This document shows positions 14,161-26,860 of a stretch of DNA of 64,000 bases, one piece after another. How positions within the stretch are numbered: position 1 is the stretch's first letter; each line of letters starts with the position of its first letter. Location: the NCBI GenBank assembly GCA_963169105.1, contig OY720633.1, positions 158,487,780 through 158,551,779 of the forward strand, given 5' to 3'. The notes under the pieces are model-generated. The model worked only from the letters and a program-made list of their open reading frames with translations, did not search any database and was not told where the DNA came from. A program made the position numbers and the translations under genes. The DNA comes from Ceriagrion tenellum. Taxonomy: Eukaryota > Arthropoda > Insecta > Odonata > Coenagrionidae.

Positions 14161-15230
14161 CGCTCCCTATGAGGCGGGAATCGTAAGTTATCCTAATGGC
14201 TTGGCAGAGGTCCTTCCGTATCGGATTTCTCGATTTCTATAGTTTATTAAGTATTGATTTATCTAAATTAACACGCCACGTCGACCGATTACAAAGAAAA
14301 TAATACTTCAAAAATAACGACCACCTCTATTAAAATAAATTACGTCAGATGCGAGGATATTTGAAAGGGTAATCTACTTAGCAGAGAGCACGAATCATAA
14401 TGATGGACTTATTAGACTCCTAATGTGTACGAATTCACAGTTCATCAGGCCTCATTGCAGCACGTATCATTTCTCGAAAAGACTCGGCTTTGGCTTGCAT
14501 GTATGTTTTCACTTCAAAAGGATTCCGTGCCAATGAAAGGGAAAAGGGTAAAAATATTTTTTTTTAAATTGACTGCACAATGTCACATAATAACATAGAC
14601 CATATTTTGACCACCATCTTAACGATCACTAGTAATCGGAGCGAAACTTGAATAAATGCCACACTACTATGAATACCGCGAGGAAATATATTACAATCAA
14701 GCCATTACTTGTTTGTAATTTTGACATTAAGGGGTGAAATTCTGTTTCCTGATTCTATAGTAAACGTGGGATGATAAATCTTATACTAGCAGACGCAAAA
14801 TACCAGTACCTATGGATAGTACACTATTTCATTGATATACACGCGGTGACGCATAAAATACTCAAACAAGGAAGAAAACCCAAACAGACTTTCCCCGAGT
14901 AATTTTTTAAAGCGAAAATGCGTTTAAATCTTCGTTCCAACCAGAATAACATAACATCCGAGTCCAAGTACGTCTGCGCTCAAGAATGGCTTAGCCAGCT
15001 GAATGTTGTTCCACTTTATTATGAGCAAAAATTTCATTCGTTTTCCTTCCTGGATCATAATTATTTTCCAAAGTTCTTCGCCAGAAACTTAATTTCATTA
15101 AACCGTTATCTTCATTTTTATAAACTACAATCGACGAGCCGCGTAAACTTTTACCGCAGCAAAAAAGCATTAAAAAATACATGATTCGATTGAACCACGT
15201 GAGAGTTTTTAAGACGTAAATACGTCAGAT
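14161..15230. other. AT-rich non-coding sequence
   Basis: Nothing recognised on either strand. Confidence 0.6.
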
Positions 15231-16140
15231 TTCAGAGCATCCATTGATATCTGATACAGCCCAATTACGGTCTGCGGGAACGTTCAATCCAATTCCATCG
15301 CTCTCGATTGACTGAACACGGCTAGGGATGATGAGGGCGGCAGAGGATACGTTAGGGAAACGGCTCGATAAAAAATGACGCGCATATTGCGATGGCGGCA
15401 GCAAATATTAGATACGCGAACGAGACATGCCGACAACATCTCGTAACTCGAGCAATCTGGGTCAAAATCGAGTGCGCTGCAATGCATTTGCCGCCCCTTA
15501 TAGACGACGTGCCGCCGCCGCCAAACTACAATAAGATCCACACAACCTCAAGACGCCCTCCAGTCCAATCTTCCTCGTTGCGGGATTCACTCCCGCCTCC
15601 CTCTGATTACGGCGGAATGCACGTTCATGGGATCCGTGGAGTCGCAAGCATTTGGCTGCCGCCAGATTGCTCGCCGAGAGAGAAGGGAGGGAGACACTAG
15701 AAGAGCTGGAGGCGGACGGCATGAGGAGGAGACAGTAGACTACAGAGAGAGGGAGAGAGGGAGCAAGACAAGATCTCCCTTCCTTTAGCAGGCGAATCTG
15801 CGGAGAATTTAATTCATCCAATCCCCTCAATTGCACACCGAAGCTCCAAAGGAACTGCACCCAAAGTGAAGAGCCATGCCACTCCCCCACCGCCACAAAG
15901 GATCCGAGGTCGGGAGGGGAGCACTCATAACAAAAAAGCTAGGAAAGAGTTGCGGAGGAGAAAATGGGGAGAGAATGGTGGTAGGGAAAGGGAGAGAAGG
16001 GGTTGATGTCAATATTCCCCCCCCCCGTTCCCGGGTTCAGGCATTTTCCTCCAGCTTCTACTCAAGAAAGAGACCAACTTCCGTGTTGCATAAAAATCAT
16101 CAAAGAGCTGTTCATGGAATGAACAATGGAAAGCTATGAA
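15231..16140. other. CpG-containing mixed-complexity segment
   Basis: 15300-15660 has more complex sequence and more CpG than its surroundings, with GATGGCGGCAGC at 15391 (CTCF/YY1-like) and CCGCCG repeats at 15510-15523. No splice-bounded exon was found; a regulatory role is possible. A purine-rich block follows at 15660-16010. Confidence 0.4.
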
Positions 16141-18540
16141 GGGGGGGGTTATATGGTCCTCGGAAAATACAGTATTTAGAAGTGTTTATACACAAATTTC
16201 GAAGATAATATCGAAGAAATCAAGTTAAAAACATCCAAATTTTGGTGCAAAGATTCTCACAGCTTCTTGTACGAATAAAACATCTTTCCGGAATTTACCG
16301 AATACATATTGGCCATTTCTAACTCGACGATTCCCTTCTCGTACTCTGAGCTTTGTCGGAAGAATCCAGAAGAAACACAGAGAGGAACAAAATGTTGAGT
16401 CATAAATGAACAATTTGCAGAAAATTCCAGAAAATTCTTTCTTAAACGTTCTAAATTATATCTATAAGAAAACATAATCCAATTTTTCGATTAGAACTTC
16501 AATATTGGGAAACACACATTAGGTGGTAGAATTAATTATGCTTCCATTTAAATTTCTTAGAATCTCGAATTTAGGAAAAGACAGCTCTTAGAATCGACTG
16601 TTCAAAAGTTGGCGACCCAAGTCACTACTCAAACCAGTCTTCTCTGCCTTCATTTGCTATTCCACATTTGATTACCCTCGCGAAATACGCTGGCGGAAGA
16701 TTTAAAGATGCTCTAACGTAGGAATAAGGTTTCAGAGACGGAAGAGACGAGAGAGTAGGCTGTGAAGAGAGGGGAACCCCTTTTCCAGTGCCCGCACTCT
16801 CTGTCGCCACTTCCCCCGACGATCCTCATTTTTTTTTCTTCCCCATTGCCTTCCCCTTCGCCATCCCGGAAGGAATGGGAGAAAAAAATTTCAGCAACCT
16901 GGTACATTTACGGGATAGTCAATTTCCGGAATTATAGAGGTTAAAAAAAGTTATCATACGTTTTTTAATCCAATTAACAAGCCTCCGCCTTGTAATTCCA
17001 ATTTTAAGAACTTCCTCCACCATTTTGCACCTTCATAATTGCACGCTCAAAGGCATGGAAAAATCAGCTAGGTAAAGAGATTTCGTTTGCGGGAAACCTT
17101 CGAATGGACAAAATGTTCAAGCGCCCAAATACGACGGTCGTGCTAAACAAGAAAATGGGAACAGATGTACGGAATTGATGTCCCTCATTAACCTGCCTGC
17201 ACGATTCACGTAATTGGGCGTCGATCTGTGTAATTTGATTTTCTCACCTTTGCTGCTGCCATCTAGTGCTCTAGAGAGATCAGGGAGTAACGTAAAATTT
17301 CAGTTTTTTTCTCGTGGAAAATTTCTAAAACGACGAATACATGATTCATAATGTAAAACTTAAAATTTTTAAAATTAAATCTCTAAAGATACCCGTACAA
17401 GCTTTTAAGTAGAAAGTGATACAAATACAAAGCACAACATTGGATGCTTCCGTTCTTTAAAATAGCGAGAGATTCACGTTTGAAACGAATATCTGTGGCG
17501 ATTAAAACCCTTTCGACATTTTGAGAGAAGAGTTGCAGTGAAATAATCATCCTACAGCATAATCGTTTTATTTTCTATACTTTAGGTCGATTAAAAATAT
17601 TTAGCATGCTTTACAAATAATATATAAATTCACCAAAAATAACAACTAATTCCTTACAGGGGTAACTAATGAAATCTTTTATAACTATATTGCTCCACAG
17701 ATACTCATAGATCCACATTCGATTACACACAAAATCATGGTTTTAGCCCGAGGGCAACAATTTTATGGGGTTTTTCATAGAAAAGTAAAGGTAAATGCTG
17801 AAATCATAGCCAATGCCAAGAAAAAAAGCGTAGAAGTTAGCCAGTGCTTCTCCAACCTGCAAAATACCACAATTCCAAAAATTCATGCCAGAATCTCTTT
17901 CCTAAGAATATATTAATGAATATAAGAACGGAAACACCAGGGAGATATATGAAAGTCGCACGAAAACAAATATCTTCTGCGTATGGATACCGTAGATCTC
18001 ACAGTTGCTGATCATTCCGAGCTAATTTCTTCATGCCAACATAATGACCAACATTATACTTCAGTAACACGGTAAAAAAGAGCGTTAACAACGAACACTG
18101 ACTCAAGGAAGTAGGGGGACCGAATAACTAGAAAACACACGATATGTAGAAAAAAAGGTAAGGGAGCCCAGTTGGTCCAACGGGTTGATCCGTTGCTCGT
18201 CTGATTTGAAAACTTTCCAAAAAACCTGGTGACAGAGGAATATAAATAAAGCCCCGCACCAAAGGTTATCTAGTGAGAATGATACAAAACATGGCACCGC
18301 AAGCCATCAATGCGTGCAAGTGGCCATACGGCAAAGACCATCCGACGACCTCCTCATTACCCCGACCCTTGCCGGTGCACGGTACGGCGAGATGAACGAG
18401 CGAACGAACACCAGCCACTCTGGAGATCACTCGCGACCTCTGCAAGGCACGACATCGATCCTTACTTAGTTACACGCGGAACGGAATGGAGAGAGATAAA
18501 AAAGCCTCGACACTAGGAGTGGCCTGGACAGAGGGCCATT
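16141..18540. other. AT-rich non-coding sequence
   Basis: No exon supported; one CTCF-like site at 17254. A pyrimidine-rich patch lies at 16780-16870. Confidence 0.6.
17254..17270 (-). promoter_or_regulatory. CTCF-like motif
   Basis: The minus strand reads AGCACTAGATGGCAGCA, a close match to the bilaterian CTCF core CCASYAGRKGGCRS. Occupancy cannot be judged from sequence. Confidence 0.4.
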
Positions 18541-19930
18541 CAATCGCGATAAACACAAAATACATAATGCGCCTCAATTAGGCGTAGGCGACAGATGTCC
18601 CACTTCCTAGAGGTTCCCCCCCCCCACCCCCCGACAGCATCTGTCCTTCGTCATTTCCTTTTTCGGCGGGAACGCGCAAAGCCCTTGCGACTGGTGGGGG
18701 AAGGAGGAAGAGGGAGGGACCGTTTTGTGAAAGGGAGGAGAAGGGTGAACAGGGGAGGAGCAAAAAAAATACATAACACAATATAAAAGCTTCCGAAGAG
18801 CAACATCGTCATTAGGGCGCTTTTCACATTGGTCCTATCGAAAATTTACGCTCGTGCTTGCAAAGAAGCAGCTCCCTCTTATTTCATCCACTGGGAGAGA
18901 GTGAGAGAGAAAAAAAATGGAAACAGACGCACGGAAAACCACCGAAGGGGAAAGTGTTTTTTATCCCCCACTCCAATGCTGACGGGCCCTCGAATCCCTC
19001 CGCCATCCGCCGCTGTCGTCCAGCAACGCCCGCAAAAGGCGGCGAGGAAGGCAGCTGAAACATACCGCGCGTACCTAACTCCTCGGTGTAAAACAACACG
19101 GAGATTTCATTGCGAGATATGGACGGAGAGGAAGCGGGTATAGAACGGTTGGAGAGAGGAGGGGGTTGTGGTGATTGGGCCGTGATATTAAATAGAGTTG
19201 GTGAATAAGGAAAGAAAAAGGTGGGGGAGGGGGGCATGGACGAGAGGATAAGCGGGTGGAGTGGGGAGGGGAGATTGAAGAACGGGCGGACGGGGAATGG
19301 GAAAGGGGAGAGAAAAACCCAGATAAGTCTCAAATTACCTCAATTAATTTCTATGCATTAAAATTTAATGAGAGCTGATGTTGGTGAACGATTCTGTCGC
19401 AGTCTTTGCCTCCCCAGCCTCTCACGGCCACTTCGGGGGGGGGGGGGGGGGGGAATATAGCGAGGGGGGTAGAGTGGAGGGAGGTAGGCCCACCCTCCGC
19501 CAATTATTACTCGGGGAAGGGAGGTCTGTGGGGAAAGAAGGAAGACTATTCGGGCGCAGGGCGTGAATAGTCCCAGGAGGGGGTCCATAATGGGGGAGGG
19601 ATGCACAGGGCGGGGGTGGGTGCTTGGGGTGGGCAGCGGGACACCCTGGGAACGAGATGGAGGGTTTCTACCCCCAGGGGGGGGCGACAAGGGGTGGCAA
19701 GGGATGAAGAGGCCGACGCCATCAAAACCTCGCCATTTCGACGGGTACGAGGCCTCTTCCACTATAACACCAACCCCTACCCTTTCTTCTTTTACCCCTT
19801 CCCCCACCTTCCAATGCTAACCAGCGCACCCATGCCAGAAGCGGAGGCTGGGGTAGGCATCCTCAAAAAGAAAAAGAAATGATGAGCCGTGGGGCCTGGC
19901 CTTCCAGCCGGCCTCACGGGGCGTCCATGG
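18541..19930. repeat. G-rich, strand-asymmetric block
   Basis: 18680-18770, 19140-19320 and 19430-19700 are strongly purine/G-rich on the plus strand, including the G19 run. At 19885-19925 a GC-rich imperfect hairpin (CCGTGGGGCCTGGC...GCCGGCCTCACGG) is present. No gene. Confidence 0.65.
19435..19453. repeat. G19 homopolymer
   Basis: Nineteen consecutive G, followed by further G-rich sequence to about 19690. Length may be unreliable in assembly. The region could form G-quadruplexes on the plus strand. Confidence 0.9.
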
Positions 19931-21780
19931 ATGGAACACTGTTCAATCCCTTGAGTGTGCGCTATCGGGAAGACCCATTGGCTTTTATTTTCAATTTTTT
20001 CGATGCGCTATTGTTTTCTCCGAAATTTTTGGGAATCACGATTTAAGGAATTAAAAATCTCCCTTAAAATATCTTCTCAAGGAGACGCGGGCAATTATCT
20101 CCTCGTCTTCTATCATTTCACAGTCAAAGTCCCGCGATTCCAATTTTTTAATAGCGTGGAAATTTATTCCAGTCACATTCAGAATAAAAACCAATATCGA
20201 ACAGTCAAAAGCGAATAAATCTAATCCAAAAGGCAAGAACAAACAATATGATAGTGTACCCTTTAAATTTTGCTTAGTCGCGATGAATATGGTTTACACA
20301 TAACAATATTCCCCTCTCCACCAACACAACGCAATACTTTCAATAAGTTTATATTTTTGGGGAAACGGAATGCACGAATAAATGCCGAACTGGCAATAAT
20401 TACCTGAATTGTAACATCAACGTCCTTCCAACTATGCTTGACATCTTAAATGCTTTTCTGTCTCCTCAACGAAGGCCTAGGTAGACTAACTATTCCATTT
20501 CATATTTCTCTACAAAGTTTTCCTTTCCTCCGAAACCTCTGACTCGGATTCTCATCCTTTCAGACAGCCCTCGGGCACGATATACTATTCCCCTTTCTCC
20601 TTTACGGAAGTCCTGTTCCCAGAACCCTTCCAGGACTTCCGTAAAACCGAGAAGAGGGGAAAAACTCAAGTGTCTTCATCCACCTTACACGATGAGAGGG
20701 AAGGGGCCTTTGCTACGCGTCATAAAGGGTTGGGTGAACTACTCCCTCTCCTACCGTGAATTCGGAAAAGCGGATAAGATTGAAGAGAAAGGCTCCGAAG
20801 CGGCAGTATAAGCGACGCTGAGGAAGTAAAAATGGAAGAAAGAGGGCAATAGATATTGAATGGCAGCAATAATATCATCTGACCTCTTCACGTCAAATAG
20901 AGGCGTGCAAGCAACAGGAGAAGTCGTTAGGTATTCCTTTCGCATATAGAGTGAGTAGCACATAATAAAACCTGTTTCATGTTCCCAAGTCAAATGTGTT
21001 CACTTTTTTCCGTCAAAGTGACACAACATGTATCATAGGAGCTAATTTTTGAGTAAGCTAAGAAAGTCACGAGATTATTTTCAGAAACACGATCTCAGGA
21101 ACTGACACTGTTATCGATCCACTCATAAACCTGATAGGAGTAAATTCACTAAGTAATACACGCCATAATTCCCAATTTTATTTTTCTCACACCTTTAAAT
21201 TCTACGTCTGGTTCACTCACAAAAGGGAAAAAAGTAACCCTCCGTTGTGGACAGGTGGAATAGCATCGGCAGTAAATGCAAGATTTTCCATGGCTGTAAA
21301 TAATATTTAAATTCCTCTTCCATTACAGTAATTTTATCTGTCACAAACAAAGAATACAAATTTCACCTCGATGAGAAGCAGAATGTTGAAGAACCATAAT
21401 CCTGTTTACAATAAATAACGGATTTCCATTAACTGCCAAGTGTTTCATTATATCTCAAAAATAGAATTGCTTATCATCCCTAATCGATACTAGAAAATCA
21501 GAAAAGTTATACAGCGAAAGCAGTCCTCCACCAACAGACGACCGGATCGTGCGCTAGACTACACTCAGGAAGAAAGATACTTTCAAATAGCCGGACCATT
21601 CGTCAAGTCAAGGAGCGATATGACCCCGATTATCCAAGAAACTTAAATCCGTACACATTAGATACCTCCAAGTCTGCCAGTGATACGTTCCAAGCTATTT
21701 GTCACAGACGCGACAGCTCAAGTAATCCTTATAAGTAGCTCTCTGGTACTTATTTTTTTACCGGCCCGGGACACCATTAT
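19931..21780. other. AT-rich non-coding sequence with one notable hairpin
   Basis: No exon supported. The 20588-20661 hairpin is annotated separately. Confidence 0.6.
20588..20661 (+). repeat. 74-nt pre-miRNA-sized hairpin
   Basis: An exact 15-bp stem, TTTACGGAAGTCCTG (20601-20615) with 20631-20645, closes a 15-nt loop. It extends outward through a small internal loop to TTCTC/GAGAA and, after one bulge, TTCCCCT/AGGGGAA. That gives about 27 pairs in 74 nt. The geometry suits a Drosha/Dicer substrate, but no conserved seed is recognised and a degenerate MITE would look the same. The strand is arbitrary. Confidence 0.6.
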
Positions 21781-23719
21781 GATTTCCAAGATACCAGGAT
21801 ATCGGTCGGGGGGAGGAGGGCAGAAAAAAGACCTCCAAGAAGAAGGTTACTGAGGACGCGGGGGCCCGTTGTCGTCCTTTTGACGGCAATCCGCCTCATG
21901 GTGTCGGCCTCCTAGTGGCTGCGTTTTCGCTAACCCTTCCCACTCCCGTTACCCTTTTCCCACTGCCTACCTATTCCCAGGCGATAAGCGAGAAGCTTCT
22001 AGATGGGGGTAGGCTTTTAACCCTAGCGAGGTGACTCGAGCAATGTGTATTCAAATGACGAAGCGACGAAGGCCAGGGTCAAATTTATTTTCCACCATTG
22101 CGGTTGATGAATACATTGAGGTGCTTCCGCCGTAAAATAGCTTACACGCCAACAAATTCAGCCTCTGGATGCTCATAGAAAAAACTGTCAACAATGTAGT
22201 ATGAGCAACAAAATCACACCAATCTACGGTGTTTTCCTCACAATGAGCTAGAAATTACACAGCGTTAAAAGCAAAAATGGGCGAAAATCAGTGAAAATAT
22301 TCTTTGACTTCTAATTTAAATTTTACATTGGCAAATATCTTTTTGTGGGAAGAGGAAAATCACGGAAATGCACAGAAATCAACATTAAGCATGTAAAATT
22401 ATTATAATTATTTCATTAGCAAATTATATCATTAACTGGAGACAATGGCGGAAATTCCACAGAACTAGGGCGGCAGTCAAATTACATGGCTGATAAAAAG
22501 GGTTCGTAACAAATGCAAGCGACGAATAATCTGTATGTTTCTGTAAAATTACAAATACATTTTGACCTACAGAGGAGCTCTGGAACATCCTAAATGAAGT
22601 GGCAATGCGAGTTAGTTCGCGTACGGAATGCCTCGCCCGCTCGCCACGGTAACGCTCAATTTGCAGTAAGGAGGAAGGATAAGCAGTAGGGGAGGAGTGA
22701 ATGGAGAAAGGAGAAGTGGGGAAAAGAGGGAGGGAAGGAGGAAAAATACTCAAGCCCGATGCCAAGAGACCACTCACTCACTCTCGCGCCCACACATACC
22801 CGCAAACATAATATATCCTCCTCCCTTTCCTTGCTTCTCCACTCCACCAGTCTCTTTTCGCGTACGGTGACCCATCTCGAGCTAGAAATCAAACTCCTCC
22901 CCCTGTCACGCAGCCATTACTCCACCCTCACTCTCGAGCGGCTAAACTGAAGGGGACTTCTCGACAGAGGCGCACATATCGGTCGCCCGACATAGGCTCG
23001 GAGAGTAACACAGTCGCGCTGCCGACGGAGAGTGAAAAAAGAGAGAAAAAGTCCCATGTTTCTCTTCGAATGCGGATAGATTTATCACGGCTGATCCCGG
23101 GTAATCCCCCTCAACACTGCCGAGCCCACCACCAACCCCCTCCCCGCCGCCACCCTCTGCGAACTCCAACAGAGGATAGGGAAGAGACCTAGAATAGTAA
23201 AAAATGAGGAGAGCGTGGTGCACGGGAGGAGGGCGGGGCACGGGTTTGCTGGTTTGGATACGGGAGTAAGTAGGAGCTTTCCCCCATTCAACCTCATACA
23301 CAGCTTCCCCACGACCCTCCCCTCCTCCCATTCGAGCATCCCGACTCCACTCTGACTGGCTCCACCCCCAACCGCCGCTGTCCGCAGGGTGCCAGAATCA
23401 TTCTCCGCAGAGACGGCGAGACTGAGTGCCCAGGGGGGTAAGTGAGAGAGGCGGGGGAGCAGAGGCAAGGCGGCCTCAAAAACGGGCGCCTCACACACAC
23501 GCGCGCTCCATCCATATAAGATCATGGGGGTGGAGAGGGTTGGAAAAGGGAGGAAGTGCGGTTTGACGGGAGGGTGGCCGTGTGTTGTGCTCGCTTTGGG
23601 GGTTGTTTTTCGGGGACGGAGCTGAAGTGGGTGGAGAGAACGGTTAGTGTCCGCGACGCATGAGTGCAAGTGGGAGAGAGAGAGAAGAGCCAAAGATGAG
23701 ACGATGGAATCGACCGAGT
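21781..23719. other. Mixed sequence with a GC-rich block at its right end
   Basis: 22660-23720 is rich in GGAGG/CCTCC words. The 212-codon minus-strand frame at 23085-23723 opens with a non-ATG codon and is Pro/Ser/Leu-rich, so it is not accepted as a gene. Confidence 0.6.
21907..21922 (-). promoter_or_regulatory. CTCF-like motif
   Basis: The minus strand reads GCAGCCACTAGGAGGC, containing CCACTAGGAGGC, one base from the common CCACTAGGGGGC form. Confidence 0.35.
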
Positions 23720-24250
23720 GCAACGGAACGAGGAGAGGCGAAAAATATGATGGGGTATTTTGAATTAGTATTTTGGCTCTTCTTTGAACTCCTTTTATCT
23801 TTGTAAATTGTGTTTTCTATTTTGTGTAGGTTGTTGTACTATGAACACAATGTAAATTGTGAATGGTATTTGTTTTTTTTTTGCAACTAGGAAAAATTTG
23901 TAATGTATTTGCACCAATCGCTGCTTTTTTGTTTTAAGATGATGGTAGCCCCGAAAGGCCTCGTTCACACGATACGACTATTCGCCGAGCGTCGGGTACG
24001 ACACGACGTCGTGTGTATTTTATTGCATTAGCGTAAATGCATCCGTTCACACGAATCGGCGGAGTTCAACAATGCACGGCGCCGTGATGTCCACGACGCA
24101 CGGCGAAAAGTCGTATCGTGTGAACGGGGATAAACAGGATTTCCTATGGGGTACCTATATTCCCCTTAACCAAAATTGAATATTGAGATGAAAAATTGTA
24201 CTTATGTAATTATTTATGGAGGAATAAATGTTATTTCTATTTCTATTCTA
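23720..24250 (+). mobile_element. LINE-like 3' tail, interrupted by or containing a MITE
   Basis: The stretch ends in GGAATAAATGTTATTTC followed by repeated TTTCTATTTCTATTCTATT at 24226-24252. Many arthropod non-LTR retrotransposons end in an AATAAA-type signal with short TATTC repeats. The upstream part is T/G-rich, and no reverse-transcriptase reading frame remains. The call rests on the tail alone. Confidence 0.4.
23959..24129. mobile_element. Hairpin MITE with CGTTCACACGATACGACT ends
   Basis: Seen: the terminal arm 23959-23979 matches the reverse complement of 24109-24129 at 20 of 21 positions. With mismatches the pairing extends inward to about 42 bp per side. The internal part has two exact palindromes, ACACGACGTCGTGT (24001-24014) and CACGGCGCCGTG (24075-24086), and a third partial copy of CGTTCACACGA at 24053. 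There is no coding capacity. Known: short non-autonomous DNA transposons have this structure. The superfamily is not assigned and no clear target-site duplication was seen. Confidence 0.75.
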
Positions 24251-24620
24251 TTACAATAAACATCAGCAATACGCGATGTTATAGCATTTCAATGAAAATA
24301 AGCATTGTCAAATTTCGAGGATACCAGAACTAGATTCCGTCTGTAGATAATGGCGCACTTGAATGTACTACTGAGGCTTAAAAAGAAACGAAATGTAATA
24401 TTTCAACGATCGCATGATTTACACAAGGGCCACCTAGTACACCTTTTTTTCGGTTCTTGTAAATTGAAAATTCTTGTAAATCTTGATTCTTCGGTTACGT
24501 GATTCCCTTCCTCAAACGGCATTGGACGTGTTTACAAGTTTTACAATTGGCCAAATTCGTTACAGTCAGATGCGCTATTCCCTTGGACATACCCTTGCCA
24601 CAGTATTACCTTTAAGGGGT

Positions 24621-24770
24621 AATTCGCAAGTGCACACATGTGCGAAATTCCGCTGAGGAGAAAATCATCCATCTCGACTGGGACTCGATATCGAGTCCCG
24701 GTCGAGATGTTCGAGGTTTGATTAAGTCGAATTATTTTCTTCTCAGCGGAGTTTCGCACCTAATATGCAC
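24621..24770. mobile_element. Head-to-head inverted SINE fragment (foldback palindrome)
   Basis: Seen: outer arms 24640-24665 and 24734-24759 are inverted repeats matching at 23 of 26 positions (GTGCGAAAYTCCGCTGAGRA core). Nested inside is a 40-bp palindrome at 24670-24709 with no loop and one mismatch per half, centred on CGAT|ATCG, whose half contains the B-box-like CGAGTCCCGGTCGAG. The left half is homologous to the SINE at 61.8 kb. The right half is the same tail in opposite orientation with about 24 bp inserted. It is best read as two SINE 3' parts fused at the B box. Confidence 0.65.
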
Positions 24771-26150
24771 TACGTTTAAAACGAACCTTTGCATCAATTG
24801 ACGGAAGTATCCAGCAAAATATTAAATATTTGTAATTCCAAAATCCAATTATGAATTGCGGCAAAGAAGAATATTATCTAGAAATTAGTTTTTATCATTC
24901 TGCCATGACGGTAGATAAATGGTTTGGAGATGCGGTGACTGCTTAACTTTTAGATGATAATGATGACTACTGATTTTACAATGCAATATATCAAGGGGTT
25001 TCAACCGGATATAATTTTTGAAAGCCCACAGACACAATATTTGAAAATAGCGTAAAGCTTACGAAAGTTCGCAAGATCACATGAGTATAAAACTATTTAA
25101 AAGACTGAAAAAAAACTGCCCAGGTGTAAAGTGAAATACATATCTTGAAAGAAAATGGCACCTATATTCACATCGGTAACCATGCTACTGACCCATAAAA
25201 GAGTTTGTAACATCCTCCAAAATGTTAAGATACATGAAAAAATTTTAAATCGGAATGAAAACTGTGACCAAATGATCTAGAAATGAGGAGTAGGCTCAGG
25301 GTATGCAATAACATCAGCAAAATGAAGAATATGACTCGATCTCACATCGTCCATACTTACATTACGAGCATTTCAGCGGTGAAAATCAAGCTCGCACACA
25401 CGATAAGATCAGTTGCGTGTCAAAAAGCTATTAGCAGAAATTCCAACACTTTTTTTAAGCGTAATAAATGGATGCGGCGAGTTTACTGGCTTAATAGTAG
25501 GCATGTAGGCCTATTCCTAACAATCAGACATAAAAACTGAACAGTCTGTGCGACCACATTTAAAAAAAGTTGAGTTTAGAAACCTCATTAAGCGAGCCTG
25601 AGTGGGCTATCAATATGCATTGAATTCGATGACTTTTGATTGACTACAGCGAAAAAATTATCTTATTTCGAATGAAACTAAAATATCAACCACTTCGCGC
25701 ACTGATTTCTGAATATTTTTCGCCCTTCACACACACATTATTTAAAGAAGAGGAAAATCTGACCCAAAGGTAGCGTAAGAAATAGAATGGTGTGTAGTCC
25801 GCATATTTCCTAACATATTCACCAAACTACTTACATAACAAACATATTATCATTAACGAATATCGTGAAAAAATAACTCACGTGAAAGCCTGAAAAATGT
25901 GTAGTTAGATACTGATAACTAATAGGTTCAGCTAAAAAGGAAAATTTTGGAGGTATAAATAATATTACACATGCACCAATGAATTCTAAAATCCAATAAC
26001 AAAATTAAAATATGGTCACCGTTAGGCCTAAAGAATATCTCGTTGGAAGTACTGACCTCGCCTTGATAAGCCGTCGGACACAAAAGGATCTCATGTAAGA
26101 GGTAACCCGCTTTGCGTGATGCACTTCGCGGCCTTAGCAGGATCGGCCAA
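24771..26150. other. AT-rich non-coding sequence
   Basis: Nothing recognised. Confidence 0.6.
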
Positions 26151-26860
26151 TCCTGAAATAGTAAGAGGGAGGATCCGGGAAAAGGGCGGGGAGAGGGTAG
26201 GGGAGGTGGCGGGGGGTACGTAGCAGGGTGGGGGATAATGGGGCGGGGAAGGGAGGACTCGGAAGAGTCGATCTCACCGCAGGCATAAAACAAATCCCGC
26301 GTCTTACTCCATTTTCCCCGGGATTTGTCACACCACTTCGTCACGGATTTTCGGTTTAATCGGTAGCGTGAAAAGAGTGTATCAACCACATGGGGAGGCG
26401 AATGGGGGGTGGGGAGGAGGATTCAGGCATTTCTTTTTGTCTCGTGGATGAAGGCTTTTGAAGGGGAGTGAGAAAGAGAGAGATGGGAGGGGATGGCGAA
26501 GTGAGCTGTGTGTTGTCTTTTTGTGTGCGTGGAATGGGAGAGGTGGGATTTTCCTTTTAGGCAGTGGACTAACCCCCCTCACTCCCCACTCTCTATCCCC
26601 GCTCCTTACTCCCCCACCCCCACAAACGTGCTCTGCTGGGAGGAGCCGACGTTTCGGGAAAAAGGAGGGAGATGGCACAAATGAACCACGGAGGTGTAAG
26701 AAAATGGCGTCCGCAGAAGATGAGGGGATTTGTAAGTTTTTCTTTTTTATTTTGACTCCTTCCCCTCACCCTACTCCCCCCCTGACCCCCACGGCCCTCC
26801 CACCGGGAGCACGATGAAAGGAGAGGCCGGATAAGCGTGTCCAGGAGCCCTGGATTTCCA
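26151..26860. repeat. Purine-rich then pyrimidine-rich low-complexity block
   Basis: G/A-rich at 26160-26270 and 26390-26500, C-rich at 26570-26635 and 26755-26810. Open frames here are composition artefacts. Confidence 0.7.

Noticed and set aside
23085..23723. 212-codon minus-strand frame starting with a signal-like stretch
   Set aside because: It opens with TTG rather than ATG and then is low-complexity Pro/Ser/Leu. No splice donor follows the hydrophobic part.
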